Origin: UBA5189 sp040389445
GTDB lineage: Bacteria > Chloroflexota > Limnocylindria > Limnocylindrales > CSP1-4
DNA: 64,000 bases
NCBI GenBank assembly: GCA_040389445.1
Contig: JAZJZX010000007.1
Location: forward strand, 227,794-291,793
Reading direction: 5' to 3'
In this document: piece after piece, positions 8,084 through 16,448 of the stretch
Layout: every line of letters begins with the position of its first letter
How positions within the stretch are numbered: the stretch's first letter is position 1
Made by a program: the position numbers and the translations under genes
The notes under the pieces: generated by a model
The model's database searches: none
What the model saw: only the letters and a program-made list of their open reading frames with translations
What the model was told of the DNA's origin: nothing

Positions 8084-8490
8084 GCGCGCAGCGCCAGGAC
8101 CGCCGCGGCGGCGAACACGAGGATCCCCAGGCCCGACGCCGCGAGCCATGCCAGCCGGAACAATCCGCGATTGCGATTGATCGGCATCCATGCCCAGGCC
8201 GATCGCCAGATCCGGAGCGACGCGTCGGCCGTGGTGAGGATCAGGATCGGCGCAGCGACGAGGATGCACAGCTTGACCAGCGGGCTGCCCAGCGTCGAAC
8301 CCGTTTCGAGGGCCGTGATCGCGACCGCGCCGGCCACCAGCGCGATCGCGGAGAGGTTGATGTACTGGGCCTGAAGCGGTGTCGGCGCGGTTTCGGGGAT
8401 CGCGCGGGGCGATTGGGTGCCGCTCGCCGGCCCGGAAACGAGCGTCGTCTGCTCGGAACCAGGGCTCGTCTGCCGTTCGAGGACCGGCAT
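8080..8490 (-). CDS. small integral membrane protein, unknown function
   Basis: 136 aa, with a polar Ser/Thr/Pro-rich N-terminus (1-40) and three hydrophobic segments (about 44-62, 70-87, 112-133). The charged loop between helices 2 and 3 contains LRIWRSAWAWMPINRNRG. ATG preceded by GGAGG. It lies 29 nt after purE and overlaps the NUDIX start, so it is part of the purine operon. No family is recognised. Confidence 0.78.
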   Translation of the reverse strand: MPVLERQTSPGSEQTTLVSGPASGTQSPRAIPETAPTPLQAQYINLSAIALVAGAVAITALETGSTLGSPLVKLCILVAAPILILTTADASLRIWRSAWAWMPINRNRGLFRLAWLAASGLGILVFAAAAVLALRA

Positions 8491-8519
8491 GCCCGCCTCC
8501 CAGCGAGGATCATCCACGG

Positions 8520-9020
8520 CTAGTCGTCGGCGGCCGCGTTCGAAGGGTCGTCCATGACCATGCGCGTCTGATCCTCGCGATAGCCGACCAGGCGCCGGGC
8601 CAGCGCCGGATCCGACAGCGCCAGGATCTCGATCGCGAGGATCGCGGCATTCTCCGCATTCCCGATGGCGACGGTGGCAACCGGAATGCCGCGCGGCATC
8701 TGCACGATGGACAGCAGCGAATCCAGACCGCCGAGGTGCTGCGTCGGGATGGGCACGCCAATCACGGGAAGCGTCGTCTTGGACGCCAGCATGCCGGGGA
8801 GATGCGCCGCGCCACCGGCCCCCGCGATCAGCACGCGGATTCCACGACCGGCCGCGCCCTCCGCGTAGGCGAACAGATGATCGGGACTCCGATGCGCAGA
8901 AACCACCCGGAGTTCGCAGGGCACGTCGAGCATCTCGAGGAGGGCCGTGGCCCGTTCGAGAATCGGGAAGTCGGAGCGGCTCCCGCCCACGACACCGACC
9001 GCTGGGCCCTTGTCCGCCAT
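8520..9020 (-). CDS. purE: 5-(carboxyamino)imidazole ribonucleotide mutase, class I
   Basis: PurE moves the carboxyl group of N5-CAIR to C4, the second half of the bacterial carboxylation step of purine synthesis. The 166-aa protein is full length and shows the class I motifs GGSRSDF, SAHRSP and GAGGAAHLPGM. The ATG overlaps the TGA of the purK fusion (TGATG); a GTG one codon earlier is an alternative. Tight coupling to PurK, which makes its substrate, is standard. Confidence 0.97.
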   Translation of the reverse strand: MADKGPAVGVVGGSRSDFPILERATALLEMLDVPCELRVVSAHRSPDHLFAYAEGAAGRGIRVLIAGAGGAAHLPGMLASKTTLPVIGVPIPTQHLGGLDSLLSIVQMPRGIPVATVAIGNAENAAILAIEILALSDPALARRLVGYREDQTRMVMDDPSNAAADD

Positions 9021-10786
9021 CACGCCCCCTCCTGCGCTTCATCTGCCCAGCTGATCCGGCCGGCCGCCTCGCGGCCTGTCGCCAATGCCGTCTCCGCGCT
9101 GCCGGCAACGCTCGTCACGTGACCCATCTTCCGCCGGTTGAAGACTCTGCGCTTGTCGTACAGATGGACGTGGGTGTCCGGAAGCTCGAGCGCCTGGTCC
9201 AGGCCCCTCGTCCGTGCGTCGCGATCCGGCCCGACGCCCAGGAGGTTCACCGTCGCGGCGCCGCCCACCCGGAGATCCGGCGATCCCAGCGGCAGCCCGC
9301 AGATGGCCCGGATGTGCTGCTCGAACTGGCTCGTTGCCGCGCCTTCGATGGTCCAGTGGCCGCTGTTGTGGACGCGAGGAGCGAGCTCGTTCACCACCAG
9401 CGACCCGTCCTTCATCAGGAAGAGTTCGGCGGTCAGCAGGCCCACCATTCCCATCCCGATCGCGAGATCCGTGGCGAGGGCAAGGGCTCGGGCGGCCACG
9501 GCCTCCGGGATCTGCGCCGGCACCGACGATTCGATGAGAATGCCTCGATCGTGCCGGTTGCGAGTAACGGGGAACCCTCGTGAGGTACCGTCCACCGCCC
9601 GTGCGACGATCACCGAACATTCTGCTTCGAACGGCAGTTCCCGCTCCAGCAGGAGGGGCCGGTGGTGGCCCATCTCGGCCCAGACCATCGCCTCGGCGCC
9701 CGGCAGGTCGGCAGCTTCGGCGATCCGAACCTGGCTTCGACCGTCGTAGCCGCCCAGCGACGCCTTCAGGCGCAGGGGCATCCCGAGCTCTGCCGCGGCC
9801 GCGTGCAGGTCGGGCACCGACCGGACCTCGCGCCACGGAGCGACAGGCGCGCCGTTCGCCTCGAGGAAGCGCCGTTCGGCGAGTCGATCCTGGGTCAGCT
9901 TCAGGGCATACGGCCCCGGTCGGATCGGCACCCTGCCGTCATCGAGAGCCTGGACGAGGGCCAGCGACACGTGCTCGAGTTCGTACGTGATCACCGAACA
10001 GCCGACTGCCATGCGCCGGGCGGCCTCGATGTCGTCGTACCGCCCGATTTCCACCCGATCGGCAACGGCAGCGGCCGGACACGCCGGGTCCGGATCCAGG
10101 ACGGCCACCCGGTAACCGATGGATCGTGCGGCAAGGGCGAGCATCCGCCCGAGCTGTCCTCCGCCGAGGATGCCGATCGTCGCCGGCGGCGGGATCGCCG
10201 GGCCCTGGAAGCCGAGTGCCTTGTAGACGCCGAGGATCCAGGTGGTCTTCGATTCCGTGTACCGGTAGCCGTCGACAGCCGATCCGCCCGTGATCGCGGT
10301 CTTGAGTTCCGTGTACTGGCGGACGAGCCCCGGATCGCCGCGGAGGGCGTCACGGAACGCGATGTCCCGGCGCAGGTCGCCGCCGCTCGGCTGGACGTGG
10401 AAATGGATGCGGAATTCGTCGCCGTCGACCAGGACGGCCCCGACGAGCATCGGCCGCGACGGCGGCCAGGGGTCGGGTCCCGGTTGATCCTGGAATCCGA
10501 GGTCGTGGAGAACCGCGACGATGCCCGGGATCTCCGCCGGTGCCGCCTCGACCGACAGGTCCACGATCCCCTTGCCGGGCAGACCCGGGACCGCGGTGCT
10601 CCCGATGTGCTCAACCACGAGCTCCGGTCGTCGCGCCTGGATCATGGCCGTGATCCGCTCGGCGACGCCCACCGAGCGCGGATCCCACGCCGAGACGTGC
10701 GCCACGCGGCGGTCGTAGGGAAGGATCGGAAGGTCGGGTCGACGATCGGGTTGGGTCACGAGGTGGAAGTGTAGGCTGTGGGGCAT
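9020..10786 (-). CDS. purK: GrpB-domain / N5-carboxyaminoimidazole ribonucleotide synthase fusion
   Basis: 588 aa, far longer than ordinary PurK (about 350-390). Residues 20-195 form a GrpB (UPF0157) domain of the nucleotidyltransferase superfamily, with VVEHIGSTAVPGLPGKG and the GS...D pattern Gly62-Ser63...Asp76. Residues 201-585 are a complete ATP-grasp PurK: ATIGILGGGQLGRML, then SLGGYDGR, ELAPRVHNSGHWT and a full C-terminal domain. PurK makes N5-CAIR from AIR, ATP and bicarbonate. The join is in frame with no stop. The ATG at 10786 overlaps the start codon of the divergent gene; GTG 10759 is a plausible alternative with a TACACT -10-like hexamer just upstream. Confidence 0.93.
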   Translation of the reverse strand: MPHSLHFHLVTQPDRRPDLPILPYDRRVAHVSAWDPRSVGVAERITAMIQARRPELVVEHIGSTAVPGLPGKGIVDLSVEAAPAEIPGIVAVLHDLGFQDQPGPDPWPPSRPMLVGAVLVDGDEFRIHFHVQPSGGDLRRDIAFRDALRGDPGLVRQYTELKTAITGGSAVDGYRYTESKTTWILGVYKALGFQGPAIPPPATIGILGGGQLGRMLALAARSIGYRVAVLDPDPACPAAAVADRVEIGRYDDIEAARRMAVGCSVITYELEHVSLALVQALDDGRVPIRPGPYALKLTQDRLAERRFLEANGAPVAPWREVRSVPDLHAAAAELGMPLRLKASLGGYDGRSQVRIAEAADLPGAEAMVWAEMGHHRPLLLERELPFEAECSVIVARAVDGTSRGFPVTRNRHDRGILIESSVPAQIPEAVAARALALATDLAIGMGMVGLLTAELFLMKDGSLVVNELAPRVHNSGHWTIEGAATSQFEQHIRAICGLPLGSPDLRVGGAATVNLLGVGPDRDARTRGLDQALELPDTHVHLYDKRRVFNRRKMGHVTSVAGSAETALATGREAAGRISWADEAQEGA

Positions 10787-11885
10787 GGCAGGCGATCAGG
10801 CGTTCCGCGGCCACGACCGCATGCCCGTCATTCTGGATGTCGACACGGGCATCGACGACAGCCTCGCGCTGCTCTACGCCTGCGCTTCGCCGGAGCTCGA
10901 CGTCGTTGCGGTCACCTGCCTGGCCGGCAACGTGGCGGCGGCGCAGGTCGCGGACAACACGCGCGCCGTCCTCGAGATCGCCGGCCGGTCCGACATCAGG
11001 GTGGCGATCGGCGCCGACCGGCCTCTCGTCAAACCCCTCCAGACGACCGAGGAGACGCACGGTCCGCGGGGCGTCGGCCACGCGAAGTTGCCCGCCCCGA
11101 CGGCGCCGTTGGACCCGATGGAGGCGGCGGATCGAATCGTGGAGGTCGCTCGTCGTCGCCCGGGCGAGGTTCGGCTGGTCACGCTCGGACCCATGACCAA
11201 CCTTGCCCTGGCGCTCGAGCGCGAGCCGCGCCTGCCCTGGCTGCTCCGAGGCTGGACCTTCATGGGTGGTGCGTTCCGGGTGCCGGGCAACACCACGCCG
11301 ACGTCGGAGTGGAACCTGTACGTGGATCCGGACGCGGCGAAGGCGTGCCTGGCGGCATGGAGCGCCGCGCTGGCCGCCGACCCGCGCCTGCCGCTGCCGA
11401 TCGGGATGGGCCTCGATGTCACCGAGCAGGCGCGGCTCCTGCCGGGTGCCGTCGCCCGCCTGGCGGTCCGCGCGGGCGTCGCGCCGGCCGAGGCAGAGAT
11501 CCTCGCTCGGGCGGCGATCTCGGCACCGATGGTCGCGCCTGGAACCCCGGCCGCAACTCCCGTCCTGCGCTTCGTCGTGGATGCCTTGCGCTTCTACTTC
11601 GAATTCCACGCGGCGTACGACGGGTTCTACGGGGCGTTCATCCACGATCCGTTCGTCGTGGCGGCCACGGCCGACGCGTCGCTCATCGATACGCGCCCCG
11701 TGTTCGTGGACGTGGAGGCCGGCCCGGGCCTGGCCCACGCGATGACGGTCGCCGATTGGCGCGGGATCACCGGCCACGCTCCGAACGTGGCGGTCGCGGT
11801 GAGCGGCGACGCCGACGCCTTTCTCGATCGACTCGTCGAGCGAGTCGGCTCCCTGGCGCAGGCCGACGCTCGCTCAGCCGGGTGA
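10785..11885 (+). CDS. inosine-uridine-type nucleoside hydrolase
   Basis: Nucleoside N-ribohydrolase splitting nucleosides into base and ribose (salvage). The IUNH calcium-site motif DVDTGIDD follows MPVIL, and HDPFVVA supplies the late metal/substrate histidine-aspartate region. 366 aa from ATG 10785; ATG 10821 would give the usual family N-terminus (MPVILDVDTG) and may be the real start, since neither has a clear ribosome site. The gene is divergent from purK with overlapping start codons and overlaps the convergent JAMM gene by 12 nt. Confidence 0.9.
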   Translation: MAGDQAFRGHDRMPVILDVDTGIDDSLALLYACASPELDVVAVTCLAGNVAAAQVADNTRAVLEIAGRSDIRVAIGADRPLVKPLQTTEETHGPRGVGHAKLPAPTAPLDPMEAADRIVEVARRRPGEVRLVTLGPMTNLALALEREPRLPWLLRGWTFMGGAFRVPGNTTPTSEWNLYVDPDAAKACLAAWSAALAADPRLPLPIGMGLDVTEQARLLPGAVARLAVRAGVAPAEAEILARAAISAPMVAPGTPAATPVLRFVVDALRFYFEFHAAYDGFYGAFIHDPFVVAATADASLIDTRPVFVDVEAGPGLAHAMTVADWRGITGHAPNVAVAVSGDADAFLDRLVERVGSLAQADARSAG

Positions 11886-12344
11886 GATCGCCACCTCGTG
11901 GACCTGCCCGGCGAGGATGCGCCAGGAACGAACGCCGGCCGCGCCGGTGACCGAATCGACCTCATCCGGATGGAGCGAGACCACGACGTACAGTGCATCC
12001 GGATAGAAGGCAAGCCCGATGTCCGTGGGTGACGGCCGCGCCGGGGACGCCACATGCGAATGGACGATGGCCCAGAAGACCTCGTCCGCATCGTCGGTTT
12101 CGATGGTCGCGCGAAGCAGGTCGTCTGAATCGATCTCGTAGCGATAGGGAGACGCCGCACGGTTGCGCGTCGGCAGCCAGCGGAGGGCGATGCCGCCTTC
12201 GGCCGCCGGCCGATCGCCGACGATGAGGCCGCACGCCTCGTTGGGGATCGCCGCCCGGGCGTGTTCGACCATGGCATCTCGAATGGCGCCCGGCAGGATC
12301 ACCGATGCCGGGCCCGGGTGGCCGCTCACGCGCTCACCAGACAA
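11874..12344 (-). CDS. mec: JAMM/Mov34 metalloprotease, Mec-like (CysO-cysteine hydrolase)
   Basis: 156-aa zinc peptidase with the complete JAMM signature: Glu36, then HSH-x7-S-x2-D (His95, His97, Ser105, Asp108). In Mycobacterium tuberculosis Mec cuts cysteine from the C-terminus of the ubiquitin-like carrier CysO, completing sulfide-dependent cysteine synthesis. All partner genes (cysM, cysO, moeZ) lie immediately upstream on the same strand, separated only by a VapBC pair, whose toxin gene overlaps this start by 11 nt. That placement strongly supports the Mec role over other bacterial JAMM proteins. Confidence 0.85.
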   Translation of the reverse strand: MSGERVSGHPGPASVILPGAIRDAMVEHARAAIPNEACGLIVGDRPAAEGGIALRWLPTRNRAASPYRYEIDSDDLLRATIETDDADEVFWAIVHSHVASPARPSPTDIGLAFYPDALYVVVSLHPDEVDSVTGAAGVRSWRILAGQVHEVAISPG

Positions 12345-12738
12345 TGTCCACGGTTCCCTCGGCCCGCGCGAATGCCGTCAGGCGCTCGTCCTTGGTCACC
12401 AGGGGAATGCGCAGGTCCATCGCGGTCGCGTACAGCATCCGATCGATGGGATCGCCCGGAAAACGGTTCGAATCGAGCGCCCCGGCCCAGGCGGCCGCCG
12501 TGGGGCTCAGGCCCGCAACCTCGACGCCCGGCGTCCTGAGCAACGCCTGCACCCAGGTCAGGGGCTCCCGGTCCAGCTCGATCTTGCCCTGGCGCTGGAG
12601 CGTGGTGATCTCCCAGCAACTCAGCGGGCTGACGAAGATGCCCTCCGCATCGCGAATCGCCCGGGCGGCACCGGGCGAGAGCCGATCACCGCCCGCCTGC
12701 CACCAGAGCAGAGCGTGCGTATCGAGCAGGATCGTCAC
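12334..12738 (-). CDS. vapC: type II toxin VapC (PIN-domain ribonuclease)
   Basis: 134-aa PIN domain of the DTHALLWW subgroup. Acidic site residues Asp6, Glu43, Asp96/Asp99 and Asp117 are visible. The predicted action is Mg2+-dependent RNA cleavage, neutralised by the upstream antitoxin. The start overlaps the antitoxin stop by 4 nt (GTGA) and the end overlaps the JAMM gene, so the toxin is translationally embedded in the cysteine operon. Confidence 0.92.
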   Translation of the reverse strand: MTILLDTHALLWWQAGGDRLSPGAARAIRDAEGIFVSPLSCWEITTLQRQGKIELDREPLTWVQALLRTPGVEVAGLSPTAAAWAGALDSNRFPGDPIDRMLYATAMDLRIPLVTKDERLTAFARAEGTVDIVW

Positions 12739-12974
12739 CGCAGCTCCACGTCGGCGGACCAGCGCTCACCGGTGGCGTAGTACGCCGCGTCGTCCTCGGC
12801 CACGAGACGGACGCTCCGCGGGGGGAGCGCCTCGACGGCTCCCAGGGGTACGAGCCGGGCGACAGGGCGGCCGTGCTTCGTGACCGTCACCGAGATCTTC
12901 AACTCGTCCACCTGGTCCAGAATCGCCAGGCATTCCGCCTTGAAGCGGCTGGCCATCATCACTCGATCCGTCAT
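12735..12974 (-). CDS. type II antitoxin, Phd/YefM-like
   Basis: 79 aa from the ATG at 12974 (GAGG ribosome site, and placed correctly after the promoter below). The N-terminal half (ASRFKAECLAILDQV) matches the Phd fold that binds operator DNA; the C-terminal part is variable and should wrap the VapC toxin. In-frame GTG 12995 lies upstream of the predicted transcription start and is rejected. Confidence 0.88.
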   Translation of the reverse strand: MTDRVMMASRFKAECLAILDQVDELKISVTVTKHGRPVARLVPLGAVEALPPRSVRLVAEDDAAYYATGERWSADVELR

Positions 12975-12987
12975 GCGACACCTCGCT

Positions 12988-13026
12988 CTGACCACTGACT
13001 ATAGTCACTGGTCAGATCCTGGTCAA
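12988..13026 (-). promoter_or_regulatory. vapBC promoter with overlapping 28-bp palindromic operator
   Basis: On the minus strand, TTGACC (13026-13021) and TATAGT (13003-12998) are separated by exactly 17 bp, a near-consensus sigma-70 promoter. The -10 element sits in the middle of a 28-bp palindrome (12988-13015) with 13-bp arms carrying one mismatch and a 2-bp centre. This is a typical autoregulatory site for an antitoxin-toxin complex. Confidence 0.85.
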
Positions 13027-13075
13027 GCGCTGCTGAGCCGGGTGCCGGGACCTGCGGGACCCGGACGGCCGCCCG

Positions 13076-14122
13076 CTACCACCAGTTGACCCCGCCTTCC
13101 AGATCCGACTCCATGTCGTCGAGATCGCGGGCGTAGGTGCCGGCCGACAGATACTTCCAGCCGCCGTCGGGGAGGATCGCGACGATCGTCCCGGCCTCCA
13201 TCTCGCGCGCGACCCGCGCCGCGGCAACCAGGACCGCGCCCGACGACGGCCCGGCAAAGATGCCCTCGAGCGCGATGAGATCGCGGACCGCCGAGATGGC
13301 GTCCCGATTCGAGACGAGGTACTTCGCGTCGAGGAGCGCCGGATCGAGGATCTCCGGCACGAACCCATCGTCCAGCGACCGGAGCCCCTGGACCGCCTCG
13401 CCGGGGAGCGGCTCGGCCGCGATGATTCGTACCCCCGGCTTGGCGCGACCGAAGAACCGAGCCACGCCCATCAGCGTCCCGCCGGTGCCGAGCCCGGCCA
13501 CGACCACATCGACTTCGGGGCAGTCCGCGAGAATCTCGGGCCCCGTGGTCACCTCGTGGGCACGCGGGTTTGCCGGGTTGCCGTACTGGTACGGCATCAC
13601 GAACCGCGCATCCCGGGCGGCCAGTTCCCTGGCCAGGGCGATGGCCCCGTTGGAGCCGAGCCGACCGGGCGAATCGATGACCTCGGCCCCGAAGAGTGCC
13701 GCCATCTGGCGTCGCTCGACCGTCACGTTGTCCGGCATGACCAGGGCCACCCGATAGCCCTTGCGCCGGGCGATCATCGCCAGCGCGATGCCCGTGTTTC
13801 CCGAGGTCGGCTCGAGGATGATCGAGTCGGGTCCGAGCGCGCCGCGGTCCTCGAGGTCCTCGATCAGACCGCGCGCCGCCCGGTCCTTGATCGAGCCGCT
13901 CGGGTTCAGGAACTCGAGCTTGGCGTAGATCCGAACCCCCGGGGTCGGCGACATCGAGGGAATCGCGACCAGGGGCGTGTGCCCGATCGCATCGAGGATG
14001 CTCTCGTACCGCCCCCCGTGCGGCGCGAGGTCCGCGTGGGCGTCGGCATGATCGCGTGCGCTCGCGCGCCGCCGTTCGTGCTCGTACACCCCGGACACCC
14101 GCGGAGCCCCAAGCCCGGCCAT
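13076..14122 (-). CDS. cysM: CysO-dependent cysteine synthase
   Basis: PLP enzyme of the cysteine synthase family, 348 aa. PLP lysine Lys79 lies in NPSGSIKDRAA; the substrate loop TSGNTG and phosphate loop GTGGT follow. The C-terminal tail (PDGGWKYLSAGTYA ... NWW) resembles mycobacterial CysM, which uses O-phosphoserine and the thiocarboxylated carrier CysO instead of free sulfide. The 40-residue N-terminal extension is charged; a later start is possible. It begins 1 nt after the cysO stop. Confidence 0.92.
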   Translation of the reverse strand: MAGLGAPRVSGVYEHERRRASARDHADAHADLAPHGGRYESILDAIGHTPLVAIPSMSPTPGVRIYAKLEFLNPSGSIKDRAARGLIEDLEDRGALGPDSIILEPTSGNTGIALAMIARRKGYRVALVMPDNVTVERRQMAALFGAEVIDSPGRLGSNGAIALARELAARDARFVMPYQYGNPANPRAHEVTTGPEILADCPEVDVVVAGLGTGGTLMGVARFFGRAKPGVRIIAAEPLPGEAVQGLRSLDDGFVPEILDPALLDAKYLVSNRDAISAVRDLIALEGIFAGPSSGAVLVAAARVAREMEAGTIVAILPDGGWKYLSAGTYARDLDDMESDLEGGVNWW

Positions 14123-14123
14123 G

Positions 14124-14396
14124 TCAGCCGCCCGCCATCGCCGGCAGGAGCCGCACCTCGTCGCGGTCCGTCACCGGCGTCGCCAACCCGGCCAGGTAGC
14201 GCACATCCTGGCCGTTGACATAGACGTTGACGAACCGGTTCAGATCGCCCTCGGGGGTCAGCAGCTGGCCCCCGAGTCCCGGATGCCGCTCGAGGAGCGC
14301 ATGAACGAGCTCGCCGACCGTGGTGCCGTCCAGGTCGAGGGACTTGGCGCCGGCGACCGATGGTCGCAGGACCGTGGGAATGAAGACCGTACTCAT
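14124..14396 (-). CDS. cysO: ubiquitin-like sulfur carrier CysO (MoaD/ThiS family)
   Basis: 90-aa beta-grasp protein ending in Gly-Gly, the site adenylated and thiocarboxylated by MoeZ-type enzymes. Contains FVNVYVNGQDVRYL and DRDEVRLLPAMAGG. ATG overlaps the moeZ stop (ATGA). Position between moeZ and cysM fits a sulfur carrier for cysteine synthesis; a molybdopterin role is less likely as no other moa genes are present. Confidence 0.93.
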   Translation of the reverse strand: MSTVFIPTVLRPSVAGAKSLDLDGTTVGELVHALLERHPGLGGQLLTPEGDLNRFVNVYVNGQDVRYLAGLATPVTDRDEVRLLPAMAGG

Positions 14397-15625
14397 GCTC
14401 GTGCCTCTGGGGTGGTACCGAAGGAGCCGCCGAAGCCCGCGCCGCCGAGGACGAACGGGGCGTCGGCGGGGAATGCCGAAAGGATGGGTGCGTCGCCGCG
14501 CTCGCGGGCCGCTCGGGCCTGGTCCGAGCAGACCGGGCAGGTCGGATCGCGACGCAGGGTCAGCTCGGTGAACTCGGCCTCGAGCGCATCGAACAGGAGC
14601 AGCCGACCGGCGAGGGTCGTGCCGATCCCGAGGAGGACCTTGAGGACCTCGTTGGCCTGGAGCAGGCCCATGATCCCGGGCACCACGCCCAGGACGCCGG
14701 CCACGGAGCAGCCGGGCGCGAGCTCCGGCGGCGGCGGGGTCGGGTACAGGCAGCGATAGCACGGGCCCTCGTACGGGACGAAGGTCGTGAGCTGGCCCTC
14801 GAACCGGAACACCGAGGCGTGAACGACCGGAATCCCGGCCGCGACCGCTGCGTCGTTCAGGAGGTAGCGCGTCTCGAAGGTGTCCGTCCCGTCGAGGATC
14901 ACGTCGTAGCCGGAGATGATCCGCTCGACGTTGCTGCCGACGAGCATCTCCTCATGCGGGATGACCGTGACATCCGGGTTGAGCGCCTGGATCGTCTTGC
15001 GGGCGCTCTCGACCTTCTTCTCCCCCACCCGATCCGTCGTGTGGAGGATCTGGCGCTGGAGGTTCGACACGTCCACGACATCGAAGTCGACGAGCCCGAG
15101 CGTGCCCACGCCGGCCGCGGCGAGGTACAGCGCCGCGGGGCTGCCGAGCCCGCCCGCACCGATGAGGAGGACCTTGCTGTCCAGCAGTTTCGCCTGACCC
15201 GCCATCCCGACCTCGGGGATCAGCAGGTGGCGGCTGTAGCGCTGCTGCTGGACTTTCGAGAGGACGACCGGCGCGGTCCAGGGGAGCCCGGCCGACTTCC
15301 AGGACTGGAATCCGCCCGACATCGAGATCGGATGGGCATAACCGAGTGCCTTGAGGGTCTCGGCCGCGAACGCGGAGCGAACCCCGCCGGCGCAGTACAG
15401 GACGACCGGCGCGTCCCGATCCGGGACGGCCGCCTCGATCTGCTGCTCGAGATACGAGCGGCTGACGTGCAGGGCGCCGGGGATGTACCCCTGCTCCCAC
15501 TCGGCGGCCTCGCGGACGTCGACGAACGTCACGCCTTCGGCGCGGAGGCGCTCCGCCTCCTGTGGGTTGACCTCGCTGATCGAGGCCTTCGCCTCCCGCA
15601 GGAGGTCCGTATACGACTTGGTCAT
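14393..15625 (-). CDS. moeZ: rhodanese-ThiF/MoeB fusion, sulfur-carrier adenylyl/sulfurtransferase (MoeZ-like)
   Basis: 410 aa. Residues 15-118 are a rhodanese domain with active Cys78 in CAGGVRS; residues 125-400 are an E1-like ThiF/MoeB domain with GAGGLG (156-161), the conserved SNLQRQ arginine region and two zinc CxxC pairs (CYRC and CPVC). It should adenylate CysO at its C-terminal glycine and deliver sulfur as a thiocarboxylate. In mycobacterial MoeZ the rhodanese domain is C-terminal; here it is N-terminal. Overlaps neighbours by ATGA on both sides. Confidence 0.92.
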   Translation of the reverse strand: MTKSYTDLLREAKASISEVNPQEAERLRAEGVTFVDVREAAEWEQGYIPGALHVSRSYLEQQIEAAVPDRDAPVVLYCAGGVRSAFAAETLKALGYAHPISMSGGFQSWKSAGLPWTAPVVLSKVQQQRYSRHLLIPEVGMAGQAKLLDSKVLLIGAGGLGSPAALYLAAAGVGTLGLVDFDVVDVSNLQRQILHTTDRVGEKKVESARKTIQALNPDVTVIPHEEMLVGSNVERIISGYDVILDGTDTFETRYLLNDAAVAAGIPVVHASVFRFEGQLTTFVPYEGPCYRCLYPTPPPPELAPGCSVAGVLGVVPGIMGLLQANEVLKVLLGIGTTLAGRLLLFDALEAEFTELTLRRDPTCPVCSDQARAARERGDAPILSAFPADAPFVLGGAGFGGSFGTTPEARA

Positions 15626-16275
15626 GAGGCCCTTCCGGTCTGGACCGTCGGGTCCGGCACGTAGCGGAGATACGGTCGCTCCGCGCGCCAGCCATCCGGG
15701 AACTTCTCGCGCGCCTGCTCATCGCTGAGCGAGGCGAGGATGATCACGTCGTCGCCGTGCTGCCAGTTGGCCGGCGTGGCGACCGAATTCGTCGAGGTGA
15801 GCTTGAGCGAGTCCACAACCCGAAGGATCTCGTCGAAGTTGCGGCCGGTGCTGGCCGGGTACGTCAGCGACAGGCGGACCTTCTTGGCGTTGTCGATGAC
15901 GAACACCGACCGCACGGTCTGGGTCGCCTCGGCGTTCGGGTGGATCATGTCGTAGGCCTCGGCGACGGCCCGGCCCTTGTCCGCGATCAGCGGGAAGTTG
16001 AGGGCCACGCCCTGGGTGGCCTCGATGTCCCGGGACCAGCCTTCATGGTCCTCGACCCCGTCCACGCTGAGGCCGAGGACCTTGACGCCGCGGGCGTCGA
16101 ACTCACCCTTGAGCTTGGCGACCGCACCGAGCTCGGTGGTGCAGACCGGGGTGAAGTCCTTGGGATGCGAGAAGAGGATCGCCCAGTCGTCACCGATCCA
16201 CTCGTGGAATCGGATCTCGCCCTGGGTGGATTCGGCGGTGAAGTCGGGGGCGATATCGCCCAGTCGAAGGGTCAT
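15622..16275 (-). CDS. 1-Cys peroxiredoxin (Prx6 family)
   Basis: 217 aa, typical Prx6 length, with peroxidatic Cys45 in HPKDFTPVCTTELG and the long C-terminal domain including NFDEILRVVDSLK. It reduces peroxides. The ATG at 16275 has a TCCTCC-type ribosome site; the open frame upstream has no homology. It is the first gene of the moeZ-cysO-cysM run and overlaps moeZ by ATGA, suggesting that cysteine synthesis is coupled to oxidative defence. Confidence 0.92.
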   Translation of the reverse strand: MTLRLGDIAPDFTAESTQGEIRFHEWIGDDWAILFSHPKDFTPVCTTELGAVAKLKGEFDARGVKVLGLSVDGVEDHEGWSRDIEATQGVALNFPLIADKGRAVAEAYDMIHPNAEATQTVRSVFVIDNAKKVRLSLTYPASTGRNFDEILRVVDSLKLTSTNSVATPANWQHGDDVIILASLSDEQAREKFPDGWRAERPYLRYVPDPTVQTGRAS

Positions 16276-16448
16276 TGGAGGAGTGCTCCTGCAGGTGGAT
16301 GAATGAGATGGCCGCGCCGCGGCTCGAAGCCGGGCGGGCAGGGATGCGATCCGCGCGCTGGAACGCGGGCGCGAGACAGCCGGCAATCAGGCCGGCTGCG
16401 TACACCTGCAGCGGCCCATGCCCGGCATGCCGCCGTACTGGCGAGCGG

